Assembly (NCBI GenBank): GCA_963844855.1
Contig: CAWJQP010000076.1
Span: 257,045 to 321,044 of the forward strand
Reading direction: 5' to 3'
DNA from: DASQDN01 sp963844855
GTDB taxonomy: Bacteria; Acidobacteriota; Terriglobia; Bryobacterales; Bryobacteraceae
DNA length: 64,000 nt
In this document: positions 17,552 through 27,203 of the stretch, in pieces
Numbering within the stretch: position 1 is the first letter of the stretch
Layout: each line of letters opens with the position of its first letter
Translations under genes and position numbers: made by a program
Notes under the pieces: generated by a model
Database searches by the model: none
What the model saw: only the letters and a program-made list of their open reading frames with translations
Told to the model about the DNA's origin: nothing

Positions 17552-18898
17552 CTACCGTCCTCTTCGTCCCGTACTCTTCGTTTTTACCTTCAAAACAATC
17601 GGCGTGCCCTTAAATCCGAACTTCTCCCTGAAGCGATTGATGATGAATCGCTCTGCCGAGAAGTGGAGGGCTCCGTGTTTGTCAGTGAAGAGAACGAACG
17701 TGGGCGGTCTGACCGACGCCTGAGTAATGTAATAGATTTTGATCGGCGGCTCGATCTTCAGCGTGTCGAGGAACCGGTTCAATTCGCCCGTCGTAGCGCG
17801 GCGGGACGCCGAATCGAAGCATTCCCGGATCAGCGGGAGCAATTGCGGCACACCCTGGCCCTTAGCGGCCGATAAGAATGCGACGGGAGCATAGTCGAGA
17901 AACTTAAACTCGTCGCGCACGTTCTCGATGAACTGTTTCTGGTCCTTGTTCTCGACCGCGTCCCACTTATTGACGCAGATGATGAGGGCCCGACCCTCTT
18001 CGTGGGCGTATCCGGCAACCGTGGCGTCATGCCCGACGATGCCCGCTGTTGCGTCCACGACCAAAAGCACAACGTTTGCCATCCGGATGTTCCGCCTGGC
18101 CATGACAACGCTGAGCTTCTCTGGCATCTCAGTCGTCTTGCCCTTGCGCCGAATGCCCGCGGTATCGACAAAGTAGTATTCGACATTATCTTGGATGAGT
18201 GTTTCGTCCACCGCATCGCGTGTTGTGCCTGCGATTGGCGAGACGATGGCCCGCTGTTGCCCGGTGAGCGCATTGAGCAGAGTCGACTTCCCAACATTCG
18301 GCCGGCCGATGATGGCGACTTTGATGCGCTTCCTGGGGACGTCGGCGGGCGCATCTTCTGATTCTTCCGGCAACTCAGTGGGTTCGATGTCCTGCGTCAC
18401 ATGTCCGAGCAAGTCGCCAAAACCGAGTTTGTGCTCGGCCGATACAGGAAAGAGATGTTCGAACCCGAGCGAGTAAAATTCGTGGGCGAGCGACTCGCGG
18501 ACTGGAGCATCTATCTTGTTGACGGCTACGACCACCGGCTTGCCAAGCTTTCGAAGTATTGACGCGAGTTCCCGGTCGGTACCCGTGATCTCTGTCCTGC
18601 CGTCGATGACGAAGATGATGTGACGCGCCTGTTTGAGCGCAACCTTGGCCTGCCGCAGGATCTCACTGGGAATCAGCTCCGCGTCATTCGGGATGATGCC
18701 GCCGGTATCGATCAGCTCGAACTTACGTCCGCGATATTCTACGGCTCCGTAGATGCGATCACGGGTAATTCCTGGTTCGTCTCCAACGATGGATCTACGT
18801 TGACCGGTGAGCGCATTAAAGAGTGTGGACTTACCTACGTTGGGTCTACCGACAATCACGATTGAGGGTAAGTTGTCGGTCTTTGACATCGGTTTCAT
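17552..18898 (-). CDS. der: GTPase Der (EngA), ribosome assembly
   Basis: Essential tandem GTPase acting in 50S ribosomal subunit maturation. Both G domains are complete: GRPNVGKSTLFNALTGQRRS with DTGG and NKID, then GRPNVGKSTLLNALTGQQRA with DTAGIRRKGK and NKWD. The C-terminal KH-like domain follows (FLDTLKIEPPIKIYYITQAS). At 448 residues it has normal length. An internal ATG at 18889 (MSKTDNLPS) is an alternative start. The divergent enolase-superfamily gene begins only 14 bp away, so the two promoters must overlap coding sequence. The frame is intact. Confidence 0.97.
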   Translation of the reverse strand: MKPMSKTDNLPSIVIVGRPNVGKSTLFNALTGQRRSIVGDEPGITRDRIYGAVEYRGRKFELIDTGGIIPNDAELIPSEILRQAKVALKQARHIIFVIDGRTEITGTDRELASILRKLGKPVVVAVNKIDAPVRESLAHEFYSLGFEHLFPVSAEHKLGFGDLLGHVTQDIEPTELPEESEDAPADVPRKRIKVAIIGRPNVGKSTLLNALTGQQRAIVSPIAGTTRDAVDETLIQDNVEYYFVDTAGIRRKGKTTEMPEKLSVVMARRNIRMANVVLLVVDATAGIVGHDATVAGYAHEEGRALIICVNKWDAVENKDQKQFIENVRDEFKFLDYAPVAFLSAAKGQGVPQLLPLIRECFDSASRRATTGELNRFLDTLKIEPPIKIYYITQASVRPPTFVLFTDKHGALHFSAERFIINRFREKFGFKGTPIVLKVKTKSTGRRGR

Positions 18899-18912
18899 GA
18901 TAGCGTGTGCCT

Positions 18913-20103
18913 ATGAATCGACGTACCTTCCTGGCCGCAGCAACCGCCGGTGTGATTCGCGCATCTGTCCCCGATTGGGAGAAGCCGCTCTTCGAATTGC
19001 ATAAGCATGTGACGATGCCCGTCAAAGTGAAGTCGATTGACGTGTTGCAGAACGGTAAGAATTACTTTGTTCGATCGACCTCGATGGATGGAGACGTCGG
19101 CATCGTTGTGGCGAAGGATCCAATTCAGGATTATTTGCCGATTCTCACGCGTCGTGTGATCCCGTTCTATATAGGCAAGGATGCCCGGGACCTCGAATCG
19201 CTGGTCGATGGCGTTTACCAGCAGAACTACAAGCTCGCGGGACAGGCGTTCTGGTTGCCTGTCGCAAGCGTTGAGCAGAGTCTTTGGGATCTGCTCGGCC
19301 GAGTGTCGAAGAAGACGGTAGGGGAGTTGATGGGTGGAGCGCTGCGGAAAGAGATCCCGGTCTATCTGTCGGGTTCAGGTCGTGAGTTGACGGCCGAGCA
19401 GGAAGTAGACATCTATGTTCGCGGCTTGCAGGAGACAGGCGCTAAGGCTGTGAAGTTCAAGATCGGCGGACGTATGAGTCGAAATGCCGACGCCTACCCA
19501 GGACGCACCGAGACCATGGTTAAGCTCGCGCGGAAACGCATGGGCGACAAGGTCACGCTCTACGCCGATGCGAACGGGTCGTATGACGCGCAGAAAGGAA
19601 TCGAAGTAGGCAAGCTGATTCAGGATCTGAACTTCCAATTCTATGAAGAGCCGTGTCCTTGGGAAGAGATCAGCGAAACGAAGAAGGTGGCCGATGCGCT
19701 CGATATGAAGATCGCGGTCGGCGAACAGGACGCGAGTCTATGGAGATTTCAGTGGATGCTGGAAACCGGAGTTATGCAGATCGTCCAGCCCGACTTGAAC
19801 TACAACGGGGGGCTCGTGCGGGCGGCCAGAGTCGCGCGGATCGCTCGCAAGTTCGGAGTTCCGATCACGCCCCACAATACCCAGACTGGCGCGGCCGGAG
19901 CAAAAATCCTGCACTTCGCCTCGGCGATTCCGAACTCAGGGGAGTACATGGAGTATCCGCATCGAGGAATTCCTAAGACCGAGAGTTGGTACACGCCGAA
20001 CTTGAGTATTAAGGATGGGAAGATTTCCGTTCCGACCGGGCCGGGATTTGGAATCGAATTCGATCCCCAGTATCTTTCGTCATCGCAACGGATTGGATCT
20101 TAG
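18913..20103 (+). CDS. Mandelate racemase / muconate lactonizing-type enolase superfamily protein, exported
   Basis: MNRRTFLAAATAGVIRASVP is a twin-arginine-like signal, so the ATG at 18913 is preferred over the GTG six bases upstream. The barrel shows the superfamily landmarks: VKFKIGGRMS for the K-x-K catalytic lysines, YADANGSYD for the first metal aspartate, FYEEPCPWE for the second ligand, GEQDASLWRF for the third, and ITPHNTQTGAAG for the histidine on the opposite face. All metal ligands are present, so it should be active. The substrate, a sugar acid or a dipeptide-like carboxylate, cannot be told. 396 residues. A Tat-exported member of this family is less common than a cytoplasmic one. 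Confidence 0.9.
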   Translation: MNRRTFLAAATAGVIRASVPDWEKPLFELHKHVTMPVKVKSIDVLQNGKNYFVRSTSMDGDVGIVVAKDPIQDYLPILTRRVIPFYIGKDARDLESLVDGVYQQNYKLAGQAFWLPVASVEQSLWDLLGRVSKKTVGELMGGALRKEIPVYLSGSGRELTAEQEVDIYVRGLQETGAKAVKFKIGGRMSRNADAYPGRTETMVKLARKRMGDKVTLYADANGSYDAQKGIEVGKLIQDLNFQFYEEPCPWEEISETKKVADALDMKIAVGEQDASLWRFQWMLETGVMQIVQPDLNYNGGLVRAARVARIARKFGVPITPHNTQTGAAGAKILHFASAIPNSGEYMEYPHRGIPKTESWYTPNLSIKDGKISVPTGPGFGIEFDPQYLSSSQRIGS

Positions 20104-20216
20104 CTGGGACCCTAGCTCCATGACGGGCATAACCATCGTACTATCAAGTGGTTACAATCGACGGCTTCTAAGGTAAAACCCTTGCGAGGTGAAGTAAGTA
20201 CTGCTACGCTGTCGTC

Positions 20217-20429
20217 ATGCGTAGGAGAAATGACTGGCTTTCGTTTTGGATCACGGTAGTAGCGATTGCGCTTGGGTTCGTTTTGTTCGACCCGGAATCA
20301 GCGAATCGCATCATAGCTAGCTTTTCGTGGACCGACGTCAAAATGTTTGCCTCGTCCGTTCTGCTGATGCGTGCGGTTTACGCCCTGCTCGGAGTGGTGC
20401 ATCATATTATCCATATACGTGTGGACTAA
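20217..20429 (+). CDS. Small two-helix membrane protein, 70 aa
   Basis: ATG at 20217. MRRRNDWLSF, then a hydrophobic helix (WITVVAIALGFVLFD), a polar loop, and a second helix (VLLMRAVYALLGVVHHIIHI). The positive-inside arginines suggest the N-terminus is cytoplasmic. I know no family. It lies 22 bp upstream of typA on the same strand, so it may share that transcript. In the 113 bp before it there is only a weak promoter-like match (TTGCGA, 17 bp, TACGCT). Confidence 0.5.
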   Translation: MRRRNDWLSFWITVVAIALGFVLFDPESANRIIASFSWTDVKMFASSVLLMRAVYALLGVVHHIIHIRVD

Positions 20430-20451
20430 TTGTTCCGTGCGAACATGGTAG

Positions 20452-22254
<1,803 letters not shown>

Positions 22255-22260
22255 ACTACC

Positions 22261-22659
22261 GTGCGGTCGGCCGACTTCGACGATCTCGTTGAGCAGGCGT
22301 TCCGCCGAATCCCGCTGCGCTTCCGGAAGCGTATGCAGAACATTTCGATTGTCGTGGAGAAGGAGCCGTCGCGACGGCATCTGGCGTCGGGGCGAGTTCC
22401 TCCCGGCAGCACGCTCCTTGGCTTGTATGAGGGCAGGCCGCTCCCGCTGCGAAGCTCGTTCGAGGGCTTCACGATGCCGGACCACATTACGTTGTTCCAA
22501 GGTCCGATCGAGCGCGCGGCGCGAGGACCGGGCGATGTGCCACGGGTGATCGCAGACACTCTGTGGCACGAGATCGCCCATTACTTCGGCATGAATGAGC
22601 GTCAGGTGCGGTCTGCGGAGCGGAATCGAGTTATACGTTCCCGCGAGCGGCCAAGTTGA
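22261..22659 (+). CDS. Small zincin-like metallopeptidase-family protein (DUF1025), 132 aa
   Basis: GTG start at 22261, 6 bp after typA. The family signature is near the C-terminus: LWHEIAHYFGMNE gives H-E-x-x-H plus the downstream acidic residue, as in the minimal zincin family PF06262. Upstream are the characteristic N-terminal helix (FDDLVEQAFRRIPLRFRK) and strands (ISIVVEKEPS; LGLYEGRPL; HITLFQGPIER). Proteolytic activity is not established for the family. The last 29 bp overlap the 3' end of the convergent ABC ATPase gene. Confidence 0.88.
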   Translation: MRSADFDDLVEQAFRRIPLRFRKRMQNISIVVEKEPSRRHLASGRVPPGSTLLGLYEGRPLPLRSSFEGFTMPDHITLFQGPIERAARGPGDVPRVIADTLWHEIAHYFGMNERQVRSAERNRVIRSRERPS

Positions 22660-23362
22660 CATTCCAATCTTCGGGAACGTGACCTTCCGGTAAGAGTTCG
22701 CCCTTGTCGAGGAAGCGCATCGAGCTCGCAAACTTGGCTGAGTGCGGATCGTGCGTAACCATCACAATCGTTTTACCGTGGTCTTTGTTCAACTTAGACA
22801 GAAGGGTGAGGACTTCGTTCGCTGAGTTGGCGTCAAGATTTCCGGTGGGCTCGTCCGCGAGGATGAGGTCGGGGTCGGAGACGATTGCCCGAGCGATGGC
22901 AACGCGCTGTTCCTGACCGCCGGATAGTTGACGTGGAAAATGTCCGGTTCGGTCCGCCAGCCCGACGAGCTTCAGCGCAACCTTGGCGTGATCAATGCGC
23001 TCTTGCTTGCTGAGTTTCGTGAGCTTCAGTGGAAGCTCGACATTTTCAAGCGCCGTCAAGACCGGGATGAGGTTGAAGGATTGGAAGATGAAGCCGATAT
23101 GCACGTTGCGCCAGCGAGCGATTTGACGGTCGCTGAGTGCGCGAAGATCTTCGCCCAGTACAGCGATTGCGCCGCCGGTGGGCCGGTCCATTGCCGCGAT
23201 CAGATGCAGCAGAGTGGATTTGCCCGAGCCGGAAGGGCCCATGAGAGCAACGAACTCGCCTTTGTTGATTTTGATGTCAGCGTTTTTGAGCGCGGTGACT
23301 TCAAATTCGTCGCGCTTGAATGTCTTGGTCAGGTTCTTTGTCTCGATTACGATTTCTGACAT
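22631..23362 (-). CDS. ABC transporter ATP-binding protein (MacB/LolD type)
   Basis: The 243-residue nucleotide-binding subunit carries Walker A GPSGSGKSTLLHLIAA, signature LSGGQEQRVAIARAI and Walker B DLILADEPTGNLDANSA. The E-P-T-G-N-L-D ending is typical of the LolD/MacB/FtsE group that drives mechanotransmission exporters. It is the last gene of a four-gene operon with the membrane-fusion protein and two FtsX-like permeases; its start ATG overlaps the preceding stop. Likely function is export of a compound, or lipoprotein/peptide release across the envelope. Confidence 0.92.
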   Translation of the reverse strand: MSEIVIETKNLTKTFKRDEFEVTALKNADIKINKGEFVALMGPSGSGKSTLLHLIAAMDRPTGGAIAVLGEDLRALSDRQIARWRNVHIGFIFQSFNLIPVLTALENVELPLKLTKLSKQERIDHAKVALKLVGLADRTGHFPRQLSGGQEQRVAIARAIVSDPDLILADEPTGNLDANSANEVLTLLSKLNKDHGKTIVMVTHDPHSAKFASSMRFLDKGELLPEGHVPEDWNVNLAARGNV

Positions 23363-24695
23363 TACGATTTGCTCCTGACTTTGTCGCCGTCTTTCAGATC
23401 GGCGGGCGGGTTGACGATAAGCATTTCACCGCCGAAAAGGCCTTCCTCGACCCGGAGCCCTTGGGTTGAAACAGGTCCGGTGCGTACAGAGCGGCGAAGC
23501 GCTTTGCCGTCGGCGACTACGAAGACGGCGTTATCCTTGACAGCCGACGTTGGGACATAGACTACGGGCCGCGTTGGAGTTGAAGATTTTTTCGTATCGT
23601 CGATGAAGGCAACGTTGGCGTTCATCTCCGGGCGCATGAACTCATCGGGATTGAGAACTTTTACCTTTACCTGTACCGTCGCTTTCTGTCGATTCGCTTC
23701 GGGAGATATTTCATCGATTACGCCTTCGTACTTCTTGTCGGGATATGCGTCTGTAGTGATGATTCCCTTCTGTCGCGGGCTCCGAGCTTGGCGAAGTCGT
23801 TCTGGCTGATGTCGAGTTCGGCCTCGAGATCGTTGAGGTCCGCCAGTGAGACGACGTAGCCTTTGGCGCCGCGTTCGCCGACGAAGCTCGTGGTCACGAA
23901 CTCGCCGATTTCGACTTCGCGTTCGAGGACAGTTCCGGTGACCGGCGCTTTGATGACTGTGTTGTTTAACTGGCTCTCGAAGAAGGCGACTGAGCCACGA
24001 GCTTCGACGATCTGTCCGCGGACGGCGTCGACCTGCTCTCGGCGAGGCCCTATGCTAACGAGTTCCATAGACTTTCGGAGCCCGTTCATTCTGGCGACGT
24101 CGCGGTCATAGCGGGCTTTGGCGTCATCGAGGGTCTGTTTTGCGACCACCCCTTCGGCTGAGAGCTTCTGATTACGTTCGAGATTGATCTTCGAGTTCTG
24201 GACGTCGGCCTCGGCTTCTGCGAATTCTGCCTTAGAACGGTCGATCTCTTCGGGTCGCGAGCCTGCCTCGAGTTCGCTCAGTCGCGCTTCGAGAGCTTGC
24301 AGACGTCCCCGAGCTTGCTGGAGCTGCGCCTTATATTCGTCATCTTCGAGGCGAGCGATGACCTGGCCCTGTCGGACTTTGTCGCCTTTATCGACACCGA
24401 TCCAGGCGACACGGCCGAGAACTTTGGAGGCAACCTGAATCTTATGCGCCGCAACGATGTAGCCAGTGGCATTGAGGATCGTCTCGCCACCGCTTGCGCT
24501 CGCCGAGGACGGCGCCGCCACGCGAACGGTATCGACCTCGGTCGCAGCCGTGAGCATGCCGTATACGTAACGACCGGCTCCCAATAATACAAAGACGAGT
24601 ACACCTCCGATGATCCAGCGAGTCGCCCATGGCGAAGCGTCGTGATGGGACCGTTTACTGCGATCGATTCGGAGACTCTCGAGTTCTGAATCCAT
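23362..24695 (-). CDS. Periplasmic membrane-fusion protein of the ABC exporter (MacA-like, one frameshift)
   Basis: HlyD/MacA-type adaptor. A single N-terminal membrane helix (WIIGGVLVFVLLGAGRYVYG) is followed by the biotinyl-lipoyl half-motif (TGYIVAAHKIQVASKVLGRV), a long coiled-coil hairpin (RGRLQALEARLSELEAGSRP to about residue 215) and the second lipoyl half (VIKAPVTGTVLEREVEIGEF). The last third (beta-barrel and membrane-proximal domains) lies in another frame after about 23775; dropping two bases or adding one restores GARQKGIITTDAYPDKKYEG. The start at 24695 abuts the permease stop at 24696. 444 residues when repaired. No TolC-like gene is present here. Confidence 0.88.
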
Positions 24696-25862
24696 TTAGA
24701 TTTCCCGTAGCGCGTTCAGAATCTCTTTCTTCGCGGCCATTCGGGCGGGGAAAATTCCGCCGATAGCGCCGAGGATGACTGCGAAGGTCACACCCATTAA
24801 CATGATCAGGGGAGTGACACGGAAACTGAACGATGTTTCGCTGAATGTAATGAAGTTTCCCAGACTCGTCTGAATGTTGTTCAACGGCAGCACTAGAATG
24901 CATCCGAGGAGACCGCCGATCGCTGAGAGCAACAACGATTCGAGGAAGAAGCTCGTGAGAATACCGCCACGCGAGAATCCAAGGACTCGGAGAGTACCGA
25001 CTTCGCGGGCGCGTCGTGAGACGCTGGCGTACATTGTGTTCATCGCGGCAAAACAACTGCCAACGGCCATGATGACAGCTACGAACATCCCAAGGAATTG
25101 CATCGGAGCCGCTGAGATCATCTGATCGTCGTAATACTTCTGTTCGGTGATTGCCGATACGTTTAGACGCTGATCCGCTTTGAGCTCATTTATGAGGGAT
25201 TGAACGGCGGCGGCGTCGACAGCGCGGATTAGAACCGAGCTGAGCATCTCACTCCGGTTGTAATCGGATGCGCCCTGGTTTAGATCGACCCACAGTTCGC
25301 TGTTGACTGCGGAAGTCCCCTGGCTCATGATGCCGACTACTTCCCAATCGCCTTTCCCAAACTGCATTTTGCTTCCGATCTGAGTGTCGGGAAACCGTTT
25401 CACGAGGTTCTTTCCGACGACAACTTCCCGGCGTCCAGCCGTGAACCAGCGGCCGGAATCGATTTTCACACCGTCGCGAATTTCGATGCCAATGGGAGTG
25501 ACTCCGCGCACATTGATGTTGACGCCTGACGGGTTGTCGGGTGTGGGCAACGCGATCACGGTCACCATTTCGAGAGACGCCATCGGCTCGCCGGACTTGG
25601 TTCGAGCGATTCCCGGTTTGAACTTCATGTCCTGAAAAGTTGTCCGGCTAACGCTACTGACAAGCTCGGAGGTAGCTCCTTTGCGGGTAACAAGCACGTG
25701 CGCAGGGTTGGAGGTGGCTTTGAATGCGGTACGCAAACCCTCCACGAGAGCAAGCACCGCGAGGAGAACGGCCACTGTCAACGCAATTCCGAGCGCGGTC
25801 ATGATGGTGCTGGTCTTGCGGACTATCAGGTTCCGGATGTTGTAGCTGATCGGAATGGCCAT
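24696..25862 (-). CDS. FtsX/MacB-like ABC permease, second of the pair, 388 aa
   Basis: I take the ATG at 25862 (MAIPISYNIRNLIVRKTSTI) rather than the longer frame to 25922, because it follows TTAGGAAAACCC and gives the normal N-terminal helix. The topology is that of MacB-type permeases: an N-terminal helix (IMTALGIALTVAVLLAVLAL), a large periplasmic MacB_PCD domain (RNLVKRFPDTQ and surroundings), then three C-terminal helices of the FtsX domain (FLGMFVAVIMAVGSCFAAMN; SLLLSAIGGLLGCILV; LIMLMGVTFAVILGAI). It begins 8 bp after the first permease. Pairing with that permease suggests a heterodimeric transporter. Confidence 0.9.
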   Translation of the reverse strand: MAIPISYNIRNLIVRKTSTIMTALGIALTVAVLLAVLALVEGLRTAFKATSNPAHVLVTRKGATSELVSSVSRTTFQDMKFKPGIARTKSGEPMASLEMVTVIALPTPDNPSGVNINVRGVTPIGIEIRDGVKIDSGRWFTAGRREVVVGKNLVKRFPDTQIGSKMQFGKGDWEVVGIMSQGTSAVNSELWVDLNQGASDYNRSEMLSSVLIRAVDAAAVQSLINELKADQRLNVSAITEQKYYDDQMISAAPMQFLGMFVAVIMAVGSCFAAMNTMYASVSRRAREVGTLRVLGFSRGGILTSFFLESLLLSAIGGLLGCILVLPLNNIQTSLGNFITFSETSFSFRVTPLIMLMGVTFAVILGAIGGIFPARMAAKKEILNALREI

Positions 25863-25870
25863 GGGTTTTC

Positions 25871-27022
25871 CTAACCGCTGTACCGCAATGAGTCGATGAT
25901 ATTCGTCCGGGACGCGTGCCATGCGGGTACGAAGGAGGACACGACTCCGATCAGCACGGCAGTCACAAGCAACAACACGGCCACCGGAGGCACAATTGTA
26001 AGCGTCTTGAACTCGGCGAAGAAGCCGGGAGCCTGCCGAATGATATTGGCAAGACCCATCGCGAGACCGTAGCCCAGTAAGCCACCTATAAAGGACAAGA
26101 CTGCCGCTTCGCCAAGAACGATGCCGAGAATTTCGCCTTGCGTAAAGCCAAGGGTCTTCAGCACGCCCACTTCACGGATGCGCTCGCGCACAGACATCGC
26201 CATTGTGTTCGCCGAAACAAGAATGATCGTAAATGTCACGGCGGCGCATACGCTCATCAAGAAGACCTTGACGTTCCCAAGCATGGAAACGAAGCTGAGC
26301 TGAAATGCCTTCTCGGTTTCCGTGCGCGTCTGGTCAGAGGAGTTGCGGAACGTTTCGTCGATGCCTTTGGAGATGCTGCTCGAATTCGCCGGGTCGTCTA
26401 TGAGCGACACGAACATTCCCGCGATGTCTCGGGCACGGGGCGGCATGCTCTCAAAGAGATATTGCAAGTGGAAGAACATCGACTCATTGTCGGTGGGGAA
26501 ATCGTAGATCCCGCGCACGACGAAATCCAGTCTGACTGGGAAAATGTCGCCGTCGAGAATCATGCGATCGCCATGCTTGAGGTTGTACTTGGCGGCGATG
26601 TCTTTGCCGATGATGCAGGCTGTGCGCTCGGATACAAACGCTTTCTGTTCTTCCGGCGTTAGTTTGTATTCGGGCATGATCCGGAGATAGCGCTCGGGCT
26701 CTACACCGAACCGGGAAAACATGTTCTTCGGCTCTTTATATACTCCGCCGAACCATTGCATGACCATGGTGTCCTGAACACCAGGGACCCGCCTGATCTT
26801 GTCGCGGTACGCGATCGGCATGATGTTGGCGAGCGAGATGCGGTTACGGGTCCAGAGCCTGCGCTCCTGCTCGGGCGTCGGAGGTGTAAAGAAAAAGGCG
26901 TGATAGATCGCCATTAGCACACCCAGAAGACACAAAGAGGCGCCGACGCTGCAAATCGTGAGGATGGAACGGCGACGGTTACGCATGGCGTTCTTTGAGA
27001 TCAACGAGAAAAAGCGCAGCAT
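25871..27022 (-). CDS. FtsX/MacB-like ABC permease, first of the pair, 383 aa
   Basis: First gene of the exporter operon; the start ATG follows a good AAGGAACAG site. The N-terminal helix is ILTICSVGASLCLLGVLMAI, the periplasmic domain spans about residues 50-250, and the C-terminal FtsX region has VFLMSVCAAVTFTIILVSAN, MSVRERIREVGVLKTLGFT (the coupling motif facing the ATPase), AAVLSFIGGLLGYGLAMGLA and a final helix. The R-E-I/R-E-V-G-x-L-K-T-L-G-F motif is the usual permease-ATPase interface. No frameshift. The two permeases are homologous in layout and probably form the membrane pair. Confidence 0.92.
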   Translation of the reverse strand: MLRFFSLISKNAMRNRRRSILTICSVGASLCLLGVLMAIYHAFFFTPPTPEQERRLWTRNRISLANIMPIAYRDKIRRVPGVQDTMVMQWFGGVYKEPKNMFSRFGVEPERYLRIMPEYKLTPEEQKAFVSERTACIIGKDIAAKYNLKHGDRMILDGDIFPVRLDFVVRGIYDFPTDNESMFFHLQYLFESMPPRARDIAGMFVSLIDDPANSSSISKGIDETFRNSSDQTRTETEKAFQLSFVSMLGNVKVFLMSVCAAVTFTIILVSANTMAMSVRERIREVGVLKTLGFTQGEILGIVLGEAAVLSFIGGLLGYGLAMGLANIIRQAPGFFAEFKTLTIVPPVAVLLLVTAVLIGVVSSFVPAWHASRTNIIDSLRYSG

Positions 27023-27203
27023 AACTGTTCCTTGGATACCCTTCAGTTTAGCTCCTTAGCATATACGTCCTAAAACGTCGGTAAGTTCGCTTGGCGGCTT
27101 AAGTGTCCTGACGGATAGCCGGGGGTGTTTGTTTGGGACGTTTATCGTAGTTGCCCGTACCTCTTTATGAGGCTGCCGGTACTTTCGTAATAAGGTCTTT
27201 TTT

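Noticed and set aside
27095..27125. Short stretch resembling the 3' part of a GEMM (c-di-GMP) riboswitch (GGATAGCCGGGGG) upstream of the metalloprotease gene
   Set aside because: The conserved GGGCAAACC and CGCAAAGCC parts needed on the 5' side are not present, so the match is probably chance. A covariance-model scan with RF01051 would settle it.
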